64,000 nucleotides of DNA from Rhodocyclales bacterium (GTDB lineage: Bacteria > Pseudomonadota > Gammaproteobacteria > Burkholderiales > Rhodocyclaceae). This document shows, one piece after another, positions 16,408-27,274 of the stretch. Made by a program: the position numbers and the translations under genes. The notes beneath the pieces are model-generated. The model ran no database searches and was not told the DNA's origin. It worked only from the letters and a program-made list of their open reading frames with translations. Location of the stretch: positions 1-64,000 of the forward strand of contig JACRIX010000021.1 in assembly GCA_016215645.1 (NCBI GenBank). The letters run 5' to 3'. The stretch's first letter is position 1; each line of letters begins with the position of its first letter.

Positions 16408-16484
16408 CGAACTTACCGGAGATCGGTGGGGTCCGGCGAGTATCACCGGGTACGCGGACCGGCGTCAATGGTGCTCCAGTCGAG

Positions 16485-16496
16485 AGTCGGCGCTGG
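16485..16496 (-). repeat. 12-mer CCAGCGCCGACT, copy 2 (minus strand)
   Basis: Exact copy (read as AGTCGGCGCTGG on the plus strand) in the gap between the divergent lipoprotein and rhodanese genes. Confidence 0.7.
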
Positions 16497-16544
16497 CGAT
16501 ACGGCGCTACACTTCAGTTCTGTTGAGCAAGGGAGGTATCTGCA

Positions 16545-17195
16545 ATGATCCTGCGTCCCGTAGTCGCCATACTTTGCTGCCTGCCGTGGTTGGGTGCGGT
16601 GTGGGCTGATCAACCGGTGGGGATTACCGCTGCCCTTCCCGCCGTGGATGTGATGCATGACGGTCGACCGGTGCGTATCCAGCGCGACCCGGACAACCTG
16701 AATCAGATCGATCCCGATTTCGCCCTGACCTCCCGGCCGTGCCCGCCGTATTGCGTGCAACCCATGCAGTTGGCGCCCGGCGTCGAGACCCTCGGCGAGC
16801 TTGAAGTCATCGACTATCTGCGGCGGACGACGCTACGCGATGATGCCGTCCTGGTCATCGACTCGCGGGATGCCGACTGGCTGGCCCGCTCGGGCATCAT
16901 TCCCGGCGCCATCCATATTCCCTGGACGCGCCTGCATCCGTCACAGGCCGAGCCGGAGGCGATTGCGGAAATTCTCACCCTGCATTTCGGCGCAAGCCGC
17001 ACCGGCTTGCTCTGGAACTTCGAAAACGCCAGAACTCTTGTCTTCTATTGCAACGGCCCGTGGTGCGGCCAGTCCCCGACGAATATCAAGCAACTGCTGG
17101 CGCTGGGCTATCCGGCGCACAAACTGAAGTGGTATCGGGGCGGCATGCAGGACTGGAAAAGCCTGGGCCTGACGACGGTGCCGATCAGGCGCTGA
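16545..17195 (+). CDS. Exported rhodanese-domain protein
   Basis: This 216-residue protein has an N-terminal signal peptide (VVAILCCLPWLGAVWA). The rhodanese domain spans roughly residues 85-210. DSRDADWLARSGIIPGAIHIPW is the typical early part, FYCNGPWCGQSPT carries the likely active-site cysteine, and KWYRGGMQDWKSLGL ends the domain. A CPPYC motif precedes the domain. Rhodaneses move sulfane sulfur or hold sulfur oxidation intermediates, which may be relevant in a dsr-carrying organism, but no direct link to the dsr operon is visible. GGGAGG lies upstream of the ATG. Confidence 0.85.
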   Translation: MILRPVVAILCCLPWLGAVWADQPVGITAALPAVDVMHDGRPVRIQRDPDNLNQIDPDFALTSRPCPPYCVQPMQLAPGVETLGELEVIDYLRRTTLRDDAVLVIDSRDADWLARSGIIPGAIHIPWTRLHPSQAEPEAIAEILTLHFGASRTGLLWNFENARTLVFYCNGPWCGQSPTNIKQLLALGYPAHKLKWYRGGMQDWKSLGLTTVPIRR

Positions 17196-17387
17196 TCACC
17201 TGCCCGGACGCGGCGGCGCGGCGGCTCCCTCCGGCACACGATAGAAATCGGTCGCGGCGAAGGCCCTCTGCAACGGACAGCCGGCATCCTGTCCGCATTG
17301 CTGGCGGCGGGCACATTCATACTGTGCCTGGACGAGTATGACGTAGTCGCCACACACCGGGCAACGCTCCATCGGCGGTTCGAACAT
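17196..17387 (-). CDS. Small cysteine-rich zinc-ribbon-like protein
   Basis: This 63-residue product begins MFEPPMERCPVCGDYV; the ATG at 17387 is preferred over the track start at 17399. Cysteines are arranged as CPVCG and then C-X5-C-X5-C, so a metal-binding ribbon is likely. The C-terminus is proline-rich. It is transcribed towards the rhodanese gene, with adjacent stops (17195 and 17196). I recognise no named family. Confidence 0.55.
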   Translation of the reverse strand: MFEPPMERCPVCGDYVILVQAQYECARRQQCGQDAGCPLQRAFAATDFYRVPEGAAAPPRPGR

Positions 17388-17494
17388 GGTTCCTCCCATC
17401 CGGTGCTTGTGCGGTCCTCTTCCTTCCGGACTCCTGACACCGTGGTCTCAGTGTCGCCCCGGATTATGTCCTTGGCAATCCGTAGTTTCCGCAG

Positions 17495-17517
17495 CGACTG
17501 GCATACCGTGCCAGTCG
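17495..17517. repeat. Inverted repeat CGACTGGCA-N5-TGCCAGTCG
   Basis: Perfect 9-bp arms with a TACCG loop, upstream of the zinc-ribbon gene and ahead of the DUF302-like fragment. It could be an operator or a terminator of a lost gene. No other copy was seen. Confidence 0.45.
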
Positions 17518-17572
17518 GTTACACTCAAAAGCGATCCGGATTTTCCACCTTAACCCACGAGGACCCCCCAGG

Positions 17573-17731
17573 CTGCCCTGCAATGCCGTGGTGCGTGAAA
17601 CGGCAGCGGGAAAGGTCTCGCTTGAGTTTGCCGCCCCCTCGGGGATGATGCGCATTCTCGGCGACCAGCAACTCACCGAACTGGCCAAGGACGCGGACAC
17701 CCGCATCGAGCGCGCCCTGACCAAAGCATGA
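17573..17731 (+). pseudogene. C-terminal fragment resembling a DUF302-family protein
   Basis: A plus-strand frame reads LPCNAVVRETAAGKVSLEFA, then APSGMMRILGDQQLTELA, and ends in a stop at 17731. The LPCN-VVRE start and the closing helix resemble the C-terminal half of DUF302 proteins, which normally run about 130-150 residues. The frame stays open upstream, but nothing recognisable of the N-terminal half precedes it and there is no convincing start. I read it as a decayed gene. It lies in the only gene-poor stretch of this region (17388-17767), and the rest of that stretch holds one inverted repeat. Confidence 0.5.
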
Positions 17732-17767
17732 GCATTGCGGGCAACGTGGGGGTGCCCGTCCGCATTC

Positions 17768-18067
17768 CTATTTTGGCCAGCGATTGTGGCCGAGGAATTC
17801 CTCCCAACTGAGGACGCCGTCCTTGTTGCTGTCGAGCTTGTCGAAATTGCTGGCGAGGTAATCGGACTTTCCCGTCACTTCGTCTCGCGACAGTTTGCCG
17901 TCCTTGCTGCCATCCATGGCATCGAAGCGTACTTCCGCCTTCTTCTTTTCGGCGCGTGCCATTTCGCCGCGCGTGCCGGGGGCATCAAGATCGGGGATGA
18001 GGGACTGGGAATGGGTCGCTGTCGACGTGGCGAGCAGCGCAAGTAGCGCGAGCGATGATTTACGCAT
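17768..18067 (-). CDS. Exported EF-hand protein
   Basis: The ATG at 18067 opens a 99-residue protein with a signal peptide (SSLALLALLATSTATHS). Two EF-hand loops follow: DAMDGSKDGKLSRDE and DKLDSNKDGVLSWEEF, each with D/N at positions 1, 3 and 5, G at 6, and E at 12. It likely binds calcium in the periplasm. The track extends the frame to 18367 into the IclR gene, which is not believable. A perfect FNR-type box lies 127-140 bp upstream, suggesting oxygen-dependent expression. Confidence 0.85.
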   Translation of the reverse strand: MRKSSLALLALLATSTATHSQSLIPDLDAPGTRGEMARAEKKKAEVRFDAMDGSKDGKLSRDEVTGKSDYLASNFDKLDSNKDGVLSWEEFLGHNRWPK

Positions 18068-18193
18068 GATACGGGCATCTGTAGGTAGGCCGTCGGAGCC
18101 GGTTCCCTCCGCTCCGATGCCGACACGATGCCCGTCTTCGGGAAAAAAATGAATACAGCGAAAGTAATAATTTGGCAGGAATCTGGGGCTTGT

Positions 18194-18207
18194 TTGATCT
18201 CGATCAA
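18194..18207 (-). promoter_or_regulatory. FNR/ANR box TTGAT-N4-ATCAA
   Basis: TTGATCTCGATCAA is a perfect palindromic match to the FNR-family consensus. It overlaps the IclR stop codon and faces the EF-hand gene. An AT-rich stretch (18164-18172) sits at the distance expected for the -10 region of a class II FNR promoter. Confidence 0.6.
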
Positions 18208-19001
18208 CCCTGCCAGCCCAGCGCACGCGAAATCCGCTTCGCCGCATCGGAAACGGCGCGCGGTATGGTGCCATTCCAGTTTGACGGGAACAATCCGGCG
18301 GGCCCAAGGCCGGTAATGGCCAGCACCATCTTTCCCTCGTGATCGAAGACCGGCGCGCAAAAGGCATTGACGCCGGGAAGCACAGATCCGACGGCGCGGC
18401 TCATGCCGTGTTGGCGTGCTTCCGCTACCAGGGCATCGAGTTCGCCGCGACTGGCGGGACGGCGGGGTTCGGCGGCCTGGGCATTGATTGCGAGTTCGTC
18501 ATTGACCCGGCCACGCAGCAAAGCGGAGTCGAAGAAGGCAACGAAACAGAGCCCGATGGCCGAGTTCAGCAGCGGCATGACCGAGCCGGTGCGCAGATTG
18601 ACGTTGATCGGGCGACGCGACTCGACCCAGCGTACGATGGTCGGCCCCATGTTGCCCCAGACCGCCAGGGCCACGGTTTCGCCGATTTCCTCGGCCAGGG
18701 CATCGAGCGAGGCTGCGGCGACCCTGACCGCATCGATGCGTGCGAGGCTGGCAAGACCGAGTTCCAGTGCGAAGGGGCCCAGGTCGTAGCGGCCGGATAC
18801 GGCATCCTGGGCAACGAGTCCGGTGCGCGCCAGGCTGACCAGGTAACGGTGCGCCTTTGCGGCCGGCATCCCGGCCACACGGGCGAGATCGCGCAGCATC
18901 ATCGGTGCGCCATGGTTCGCCAGCACGCGCAGGAGCGGTACGCCGACTTCGATCGACTGGATGCCCTGACGCTCGTCCGTGTCTTTTTCTTCTCCTGACA
19001 T
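18204..19001 (-). CDS. IclR-family transcriptional regulator
   Basis: This 265-residue protein uses the ATG at 19001; the track frame runs on through the neighbouring exonuclease gene. Residues about 12-75 form the winged helix-turn-helix (GVPLLRVLANHGAPMMLRDLARVAGMPAAKAHRYL). The remainder is the IclR effector domain (GRYDLGPFALELGLASL, ESRRPINVNLRTGS, GVNAFCAPVFDHEGKMVLAITGLG). IclR proteins control catabolic genes in response to small aromatic or carboxylic acids. No obvious target is adjacent, and the divergent gene encodes an exonuclease. Confidence 0.9.
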   Translation of the reverse strand: MSGEEKDTDERQGIQSIEVGVPLLRVLANHGAPMMLRDLARVAGMPAAKAHRYLVSLARTGLVAQDAVSGRYDLGPFALELGLASLARIDAVRVAAASLDALAEEIGETVALAVWGNMGPTIVRWVESRRPINVNLRTGSVMPLLNSAIGLCFVAFFDSALLRGRVNDELAINAQAAEPRRPASRGELDALVAEARQHGMSRAVGSVLPGVNAFCAPVFDHEGKMVLAITGLGPAGLFPSNWNGTIPRAVSDAAKRISRALGWQG

Positions 19002-19058
19002 GGGCACGATTATAGAATCGCCGTTCACCCTTCGCAGAATCCGGCATTTCGGACCGCC

Positions 19059-19853
19059 ATGACTCCGGTACTCGTCTTCGACATCGAAAGCATTCCCGAC
19101 ATCGCCGGCCTGCGCGTCTTGCATGAATTGCCCGCGACCTTGGGTGATGGCGAGGTTGCGGAATTTGCTTTTCAGCGCCAGCGGGCGAAGAACGGCAGTG
19201 ACTTCCTGCCCCTGCATCTGCAGCGGATCGTGGTGATTTCCTGTGCGCTGCGCAGCGACGAGGGTTTCCGTGTCTGGTCGCTGGCCGAGCCGAAGTCCGC
19301 TGAAGGCGAGATCATCCAGCGCTTCTTCGACGGCGTGGAGAAGTTCACGCCACAACTGGTCTCCTGGAACGGTGGTGGCTTTGACCTGCCCGTGCTGCAC
19401 TATCGCGGCCTGATCCATGGCGTCAGCGCGCCACGCTATTGGGACATGGGCGAGGGCGATTACCGCGATTCGCGCGATTTCAAGTGGAACAACTACATCA
19501 GCCGCTATCACATGCGGCACACCGACCTGATGGATTTGCTGGCCATGTACCAGCCGCGCGGCAGCGCGCCGCTTGATCAGTTGGCCCGGCTGATGGGCCT
19601 CCCAGGCAAACTGGGCATGGATGGATCCGCAGTCTGGGGCGCCTGGCTGGAGGGGCGCATCGACGAGATTCGGGACTATTGCGAAACGGATGTGGTCAAT
19701 ACTTTCCTGGTATTCCAGCGCTTTCAGATGATGCGCGGCCTGCTCAGCAAGGCGGAGCACGAGGCCGAAATGGCGCAGGTCAAATCATCGCTGGCCGCGA
19801 CGGGGCTGCCCCATTGGAAAGAGTTCCTTGCCGCCTGGGAGGCCTCATGTTGA
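19059..19853 (+). CDS. Predicted 3'-5' exonuclease related to PolB exonuclease domain
   Basis: This 264-residue protein has the DnaQ-like motifs of the PolB-type exonuclease family. Exo I is FDIESIPD at the N-terminus, Exo II is SWNGGGFDLPVL near residue 105, and Exo III is YCETDVVNTFLVF near residue 205. These supply the acidic metal ligands. Stand-alone members of this group are common and poorly characterised, and probably trim or repair nucleic acids. It overlaps the following hydrolase gene by 7 bp, indicating cotranscription. Confidence 0.88.
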   Translation: MTPVLVFDIESIPDIAGLRVLHELPATLGDGEVAEFAFQRQRAKNGSDFLPLHLQRIVVISCALRSDEGFRVWSLAEPKSAEGEIIQRFFDGVEKFTPQLVSWNGGGFDLPVLHYRGLIHGVSAPRYWDMGEGDYRDSRDFKWNNYISRYHMRHTDLMDLLAMYQPRGSAPLDQLARLMGLPGKLGMDGSAVWGAWLEGRIDEIRDYCETDVVNTFLVFQRFQMMRGLLSKAEHEAEMAQVKSSLAATGLPHWKEFLAAWEASC

Positions 19854-20389
19854 TCGACGCGAAACAATCCGCCCTGCTGGTGGTGGACGTCCAGGGCCGT
19901 TTGGTGCCGGCGATTTCCGGCTGGCAAACCTTGATCGATCAAGTGATCTGGCTGATCCGCGTGGCGCGCCGCATGGAGATTCCGGTACTAGCCTGCGAAC
20001 AGTATCCGCAGGGCCTGGGTCCGACCCATCCCATGGTCGCGGCCGAACTTCCGCACGCTTGCATCGCCGGCAAGCTGCATTTTTCGGCGGTCGCGGGCGG
20101 CTGTCATGGCTTTGACGCCGCCGGCACCTTCCTCCAACTCGTGGTCTGCGGCATGGAGTCTCATGTCTGCGTTCTGCAAACCGTCATGGAACTGCTGGCG
20201 AGCGGACGCCAGGTCTTTGTCGTGGAAGAAGGCGTCGGTTCGCGCCGCGAATCCGACAAGGCCCTTGCGCTGGCACGCATGCGTCAGGCCGGCGCGGTGA
20301 TCGTCAGCCGCGAGATGGTCGCCTTCGAATGGCTGCGCAAGGCGGACTCCGAGCTGTTCCGCGAGATCAGCCGCACCTTTCTGCGCTGA
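19847..20389 (+). CDS. Isochorismatase-family hydrolase
   Basis: This 180-residue protein starts at ATG 19847, inside the end of the exonuclease gene. Catalytic triad positions of the cysteine-hydrolase family appear: Asp in LLVVDVQGRL, Lys in AGKLHFS, and Cys in VVCGMESHVCVLQT. The YcaC/nicotinamidase-like superfamily acts on amides or vinyl ethers. The substrate is not deducible. The spacing of motifs and the short length fit the YcaC-type group. Confidence 0.85.
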   Translation: MLIDAKQSALLVVDVQGRLVPAISGWQTLIDQVIWLIRVARRMEIPVLACEQYPQGLGPTHPMVAAELPHACIAGKLHFSAVAGGCHGFDAAGTFLQLVVCGMESHVCVLQTVMELLASGRQVFVVEEGVGSRRESDKALALARMRQAGAVIVSREMVAFEWLRKADSELFREISRTFLR

Positions 20390-20440
20390 ATTTAGAGCGG
20401 GGCGACTACACCCGGCAGGCAAACTGCGCTATTCTTAAAA

Positions 20441-20455
20441 CGTTTGTTTGAAACG
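20441..20455. promoter_or_regulatory. CGTTT-N5-AAACG palindrome before the beta-oxidation operon
   Basis: The sequence CGTTTGTTTGAAACG is an inverted repeat within a nest of short palindromes (AAACGTTT and AACGGCCGTT adjoin it), 53 bp before the acyl-CoA dehydrogenase ATG. It resembles GAAAC/GTTTC-type sites used by TetR-family fatty acid regulators such as PsrA. The match is suggestive only. Confidence 0.4.
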
Positions 20456-20507
20456 GCCGTTCGCAACAGGGCGGCCGTGGGTAGCCAATAAGACTAAGGA
20501 GGACCCC

Positions 20508-22298
20508 ATGGGTCAATACAATGCGCCCTTGCGCGACATGCACTTCGTTCTGCACGAACTGCTCGATGTCTCCAGCGAACTCAAAGCCCTTCCAGCGCAC
20601 GCCGAGGTCGATACGGACACGATCAACCAGATTCTGGAAGAGGGCGGCAAGTTCACCTCCGAGGTGTTGTTCCCGCTCAACCATGTTGGCGACCGCGAGG
20701 GTTGTCGGCTCGACCCCGCCACGCACGAAGTCACCACGCCGACGGGCTTCAAGGAGGCCTATCGCCAGTTCGTCGATGGCGGCTGGCCGTCGCTGACCTG
20801 CGACCCCGAGTATGGCGGCCAGGGCCTGCCGATCGTGGTCTACAACTCGCTGTCGGAGATGCTGAACTCGGCTAACCAGGCCTGGTACATGTATCCGGGC
20901 CTCTCGCACGGCGCCTACGAATGCCTGCACGAACACGGCACGCCGGAGCTGAAGGCGCTCTACCTGCCGAAGCTGGTCTCCGGCCAATGGACCGGCACCA
21001 TGTGCCTGACCGAGCCGCATTGCGGTACCGACCTCGGCCTCCTGCGTTCGAAGGCAGTGCCCCAGGTCGATGGCAGCTACAAGATCACCGGCGGCAAGAT
21101 CTTCATCTCGGCCGGCGAGCACGACATGGCGGAGAACATCGTGCATCTGGTCCTGGCACGCCTGCCCGATGCACCGGCCGGCACCAAGGGCATTTCGCTG
21201 TTCGTGGTGCCGAAGTTCATCCCCAATGCCGACGGCAGCCTCGGCGCACGCAATGCCATTGCCTGCGGCGCACTCGAAGAGAAAATGGGCATCCACGGCA
21301 ATGCCACCTGCCAGATGAACCTCGACGACGCCACCGCCTGGCTGATCGGCCAGCCGAACAAGGGCCTCAATGCCATGTTCGTGATGATGAACGCGGCTCG
21401 TCTCGGCGTCGGCATGCAGTCGCTGGGGCTGACCGAGGTGGCTTTCCAGAACGCGCTGGCCTACGCCAAGGAACGCTTGCAGATGCGCAGCCTTTCTGGC
21501 CCCAAGGCGCCGGACAAGCCGGCCGATCCGATCATCGTGCATCCGGACGTGCGGCGCATGCTGCTGACCGCCAAGGCCTATGCCGAAGGCGGTCGCGCCT
21601 TTTCATCCTTCATCGCACTGCAGATCGATCGCGAGCTGAATCACCCCGATGAGGAAGTACGCAAGGACGCCGCCGATCTGGTGACGCTGCTGACGCCGAT
21701 CGTCAAGGCCTTCATGACCGACAACGGATGGATCGCAACCTCGGAGGCGATGCAGGTGCATGGTGGCATGGGTTTTATCCGCCAGACCGGGATGGAGCAG
21801 TACGTGCGCGACGCCCGCATCAACATGATCTACGAAGGCACCAACACCATCCAGTCGCTCGACCTGCTGGGGCGCAAGATCCTGATGGACAACGGCGCCA
21901 GGCTGAAGAAATTCGGCGCGCTGGTGCAGGCCTTCGTCGAGGAAAACGGCACCGGTGAAGCCATGAGCGAATTCGTCACGCCGCTGGCCGACCTCGGCGA
22001 CAAGGTGACCAAGCTGACCATGGAAATCGGCATGAAGGCCTTCCAGAACCAGGACGAGGTCGGGGCCGCCGCCGTGCCTTACCTGCGGGTGGTCGGTCAC
22101 CTGGTCTACAGCTACTTCTTCGCTCGCATGGCGAAGATCGCCCTGGCCAAACAGGATTCCGGCGACGATTTCTACAAGGCCAAGCTCGCCACCGCACGTT
22201 TCTACTTTGCCCGCCTGCTGCCGGAAACCGCCATGCTGATACGGCAGGCACGCTCCGGCGCCAAGTCTCTCCTGGAACTCGAAGCAGAACTATTTTAA
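20508..22298 (+). CDS. Acyl-CoA dehydrogenase (long, C-terminally extended type)
   Basis: This 596-residue protein starts at ATG 20508 behind AAGGAGGA. Its ACAD core includes TGTMCLTEPHCGTDLG, GAITKIFISAG-type flavin contacts, and MQVHGGMGFIRQTG. The likely catalytic base is the Glu in MIYEGTNTIQ. It is longer than the roughly 380-residue short-chain enzymes, with an extra N-terminal region and C-terminal domain as in the DmdC-like/FadE-like group. It oxidises acyl-CoA to enoyl-CoA and passes electrons to ETF. It leads an operon with the bifunctional enzyme and thiolase. A paralogue of the same length lies at 30367-32157. Confidence 0.9.
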   Translation: MGQYNAPLRDMHFVLHELLDVSSELKALPAHAEVDTDTINQILEEGGKFTSEVLFPLNHVGDREGCRLDPATHEVTTPTGFKEAYRQFVDGGWPSLTCDPEYGGQGLPIVVYNSLSEMLNSANQAWYMYPGLSHGAYECLHEHGTPELKALYLPKLVSGQWTGTMCLTEPHCGTDLGLLRSKAVPQVDGSYKITGGKIFISAGEHDMAENIVHLVLARLPDAPAGTKGISLFVVPKFIPNADGSLGARNAIACGALEEKMGIHGNATCQMNLDDATAWLIGQPNKGLNAMFVMMNAARLGVGMQSLGLTEVAFQNALAYAKERLQMRSLSGPKAPDKPADPIIVHPDVRRMLLTAKAYAEGGRAFSSFIALQIDRELNHPDEEVRKDAADLVTLLTPIVKAFMTDNGWIATSEAMQVHGGMGFIRQTGMEQYVRDARINMIYEGTNTIQSLDLLGRKILMDNGARLKKFGALVQAFVEENGTGEAMSEFVTPLADLGDKVTKLTMEIGMKAFQNQDEVGAAAVPYLRVVGHLVYSYFFARMAKIALAKQDSGDDFYKAKLATARFYFARLLPETAMLIRQARSGAKSLLELEAELF

Positions 22299-22310
22299 GC
22301 GAGGAGCATC

Positions 22311-24698
<2,388 letters not shown>

Positions 24699-24718
24699 GC
24701 GCAATTGAGGAGATCGAA

Positions 24719-25915
24719 ATGAGCAAACAACTGCAAGACGCCTACATCGTCGCCGCCACCCGCACCCCGATCGGCAAGGCGCCGCGCGGCATGTTCCGCA
24801 ATGTGCGCCCCGACGACCTGCTGGTCGCCGCGATCCGCTCCGCCACGAGCCAGGTGCCGGGCCTCGACCCCAAGCTGATCGAGGACGCCATCGTCGGCTG
24901 CTCCTTCCCCGAGGGCGAATCCGGCCTCAACATGGCGAGGAACGCCGTGCTGCTGGCCGGCCTGCCCAACACCGTGGGCGGCGTCACCGTCAATCGCTTC
25001 TGTGCGTCAGGGATAACCGCGATCGCCATGGCCGCCGACCGCATCCGCGTCGGCCAGGCCGATGTCATGATCGCCGGCGGTGCCGAGTCGATGTCCATGG
25101 TGCCGATGGGCGGCTTCCATCCCTCGATCAACATGAATGTGTTCGCCGACGAGAATGTCGGCATGGCCTACGGCATGGGCCTCACCGCCGAGAAGGTCGC
25201 CAACCAGTGGAAGGTCACGCGCGAGATGCAGGACCAGTTCGCGCTCGAATCGCACCAGCGGGCCATCGCCGGGCAGCAGGCGGGCGAGTTCGACGCCGAG
25301 ACGACCGCGGTCGAGATCGTCGAGCGCGTGCCGAATCTGTCCACGGGCGAAATCGAACTGAAGAAGCGCAGCGTCAATCGCGACGAAGGCGCTCGCGCCG
25401 AATCGACACTGGGCGCGCTGGCCAAGCTGAAACCGGTGTTCGCCGCTAAAGGCTCGGTGACGGCCGGCAACAGTTCGCAGACCTCCGACGGCGCCGGCGC
25501 GCTGATCCTCGTCAGCGAGAAGATACTCAAACAGTTCAACCTGACGCCGCTGGCGCGCTTCGTGTCTTTCGCCGTGCGCGGCGTGCCGCCCGAGATCATG
25601 GGCATCGGCCCCAAGGAAGCGATCCCGGTGGCCTGCAAGCTGGCCGGCATCACCCAGGACCAGCTCGACTGGATCGAACTCAACGAGGCCTTTGCCGCGC
25701 AGTCACTGGCGGTGATCAAGGACCTCGGGCTCGACCCGGCCAAGGTCAATCCGATCGGCGGCGCCATCGCCCTTGGCCACCCGCTCGGCGCTACCGGCGC
25801 GATCCGCTCCGCCACGGTAATTCACGCCCTGCGCCGGCGCAACCTGAAGTACGGCATGGTGACCATGTGCGTCGGCACCGGCATGGGTGCGGCAGGGATT
25901 TTCGAGCGGATGTAA
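24719..25915 (+). CDS. Acetyl-CoA acyltransferase (thiolase)
   Basis: This 398-residue protein has the thiolase signatures NRFCASG (nucleophile Cys near residue 92), GGAIALGHPLGATGAIR (His near residue 356) and MCVGTGMGAAGIFE (second Cys near residue 386). It cleaves 3-ketoacyl-CoA to acetyl-CoA plus shortened acyl-CoA, completing the cycle begun by the two upstream genes. GGAG lies before the ATG. The gene ends facing the EAL-HDOD gene, with a shared hairpin between them. Confidence 0.94.
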   Translation: MSKQLQDAYIVAATRTPIGKAPRGMFRNVRPDDLLVAAIRSATSQVPGLDPKLIEDAIVGCSFPEGESGLNMARNAVLLAGLPNTVGGVTVNRFCASGITAIAMAADRIRVGQADVMIAGGAESMSMVPMGGFHPSINMNVFADENVGMAYGMGLTAEKVANQWKVTREMQDQFALESHQRAIAGQQAGEFDAETTAVEIVERVPNLSTGEIELKKRSVNRDEGARAESTLGALAKLKPVFAAKGSVTAGNSSQTSDGAGALILVSEKILKQFNLTPLARFVSFAVRGVPPEIMGIGPKEAIPVACKLAGITQDQLDWIELNEAFAAQSLAVIKDLGLDPAKVNPIGGAIALGHPLGATGAIRSATVIHALRRRNLKYGMVTMCVGTGMGAAGIFERM

Positions 25916-25936
25916 TCCGCTGCGCAGTGCCGGAAG

Positions 25937-25960
25937 GAGGCGGGCGGCTCAGCCCGCCTC
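25937..25960. terminator. Hairpin between convergent thiolase and EAL-HDOD genes
   Basis: GAGGCGGGC-GGCTCA-GCCCGCCTC has 9-bp perfect arms and a 6-nt loop. It lies 22 bp after the thiolase stop and overlaps the stop of the minus-strand gene. No strong T-run is present, but the position suits a bidirectional terminator. Confidence 0.6.
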
Positions 25961-27208
25961 TGTGCCCAGTTGCTGAACCCAGTGAATGGCCTCGGCAAGC
26001 ATGATACCCATGATGGCCACGGGAGCTTTGTCGCCAAACGGGGCCAGTCGCTCCTGAACGGCGCCCACATCATTGCGGTCATAGCACTCCAGGATATCCA
26101 GCAGATTTCCCAGTACCCCCTGGCGGTGGGACAAGGCCAGGCGGACTTCCTGGTCGAGGGCGATGTTGGCCAGCACGTCAGTCATGGACATGTGCAGGGC
26201 GGTGGGCACGACTGACATCAAACCGGTCAGAAAGGCCGGTTCGCGCAGGCGTTTGAGTTCAGGATGCAGCCGCTCGGCGAGAGACTCCATGTACCGCCCT
26301 CGCAGTGCCGCCAACTGCAGCAGCGGGTTTCGGGCAACGTCGAGATTGCCACCCTGGGCGAAGATGAGCAGGTGTAGCCAGCGCTGCAACTGCTTGGTGC
26401 CCACGGCGGTGATGGCGTTGCGGATCGAGGTGACCCGGGTGCGCATGCCGCTGCCCACGGAATTGGCGATGCGCAGGAGATTGATCACCAGCGCGGGTTC
26501 GGTGCGGAACGCAGCATCGAGGCTCACCAGGTCGGCCTCTTCGGCAAGCAGTCGCGAAATCCGCAGCAGGCCCTGAATCGAGGCATCGAGCTTGCGGCCT
26601 TCGATCACCGCCGGTTCGGCGAACGCATAGCCTTGGAGTAGTTCGAAGCCAAGCATGCGGCAGACTTCCTGCTGCGCCTGGGTATCCACCCCGGCTGCAA
26701 TCAGCTTCCGTCGCGCCGTGGCCAATGTCCGCGTCACGGTCTGTAGGTTTGAGGGCGGCACTGTTGCCAAATCGACCTTGATCCATTCGGCGAGTTCGAC
26801 CGTCGGCCAGACGCCCTCGGCAATTTCCGTCGTCCCGGTGAGGCAGAAACGGTAGCCGCGTTCCTTCAACAGGCGACAGCGGTGAAGGGTTCCCTCTTGG
26901 TGAAAGTCGGCCAGGCTGACCTCAAGCACCACGGTTTCCGGCGGAAGCAATTCGATAAAGTCCGCGGCAAGAAACTCTGCGTTGACGCGTATGAAGGTCA
27001 ATGCATGTCCGAAGGCATCCGCCAGACCCAGTTCGGAGAAGGCCTTGCACACCATGTTGGCCGTTGCGATCGCGAGGCTGCCCTGCGCTGATCCTCGTGT
27101 GTCGTTGAACTGGAGTTCATAGCCGATCACGGCCTGATGGCGATCGAGAATGGGTTGGCGGCCGACGAAGACTTCTCGCAGCTGATCCTGGTCTGTGTCG
27201 GGCTTCAT
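25949..27208 (-). CDS. EAL-HDOD signalling protein with degenerate EAL domain
   Basis: This 419-residue protein has an N-terminal EAL-like domain (about 10-205) and a C-terminal HDOD domain (about 210-405), the YuxH arrangement. The EAL motif position reads YELQFND and the lysine region reads EWIKVDLATV, while several acidic metal ligands of active phosphodiesterases are not evident. It therefore probably senses rather than cleaves cyclic-di-GMP. The HDOD part has LLRIANSVGSGMRTRVTSIRNAI. It is the second HDOD protein in this window; the other is at 4250-5113. Confidence 0.85.
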   Translation of the reverse strand: MKPDTDQDQLREVFVGRQPILDRHQAVIGYELQFNDTRGSAQGSLAIATANMVCKAFSELGLADAFGHALTFIRVNAEFLAADFIELLPPETVVLEVSLADFHQEGTLHRCRLLKERGYRFCLTGTTEIAEGVWPTVELAEWIKVDLATVPPSNLQTVTRTLATARRKLIAAGVDTQAQQEVCRMLGFELLQGYAFAEPAVIEGRKLDASIQGLLRISRLLAEEADLVSLDAAFRTEPALVINLLRIANSVGSGMRTRVTSIRNAITAVGTKQLQRWLHLLIFAQGGNLDVARNPLLQLAALRGRYMESLAERLHPELKRLREPAFLTGLMSVVPTALHMSMTDVLANIALDQEVRLALSHRQGVLGNLLDILECYDRNDVGAVQERLAPFGDKAPVAIMGIMLAEAIHWVQQLGTEAG

Positions 27209-27274
27209 GATTTCGCCAACGAAATAGGGATGAGGGAATGCGCAAGCTTACCGGATGTGTCTCGTCTGGCGGGT

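Noticed and set aside
17464-17724. Minus-strand ORFs in the gene-poor stretch after the zinc-ribbon gene
   Set aside because: No domain, no ribosome binding site, and opposite the DUF302-like fragment, which fits better.
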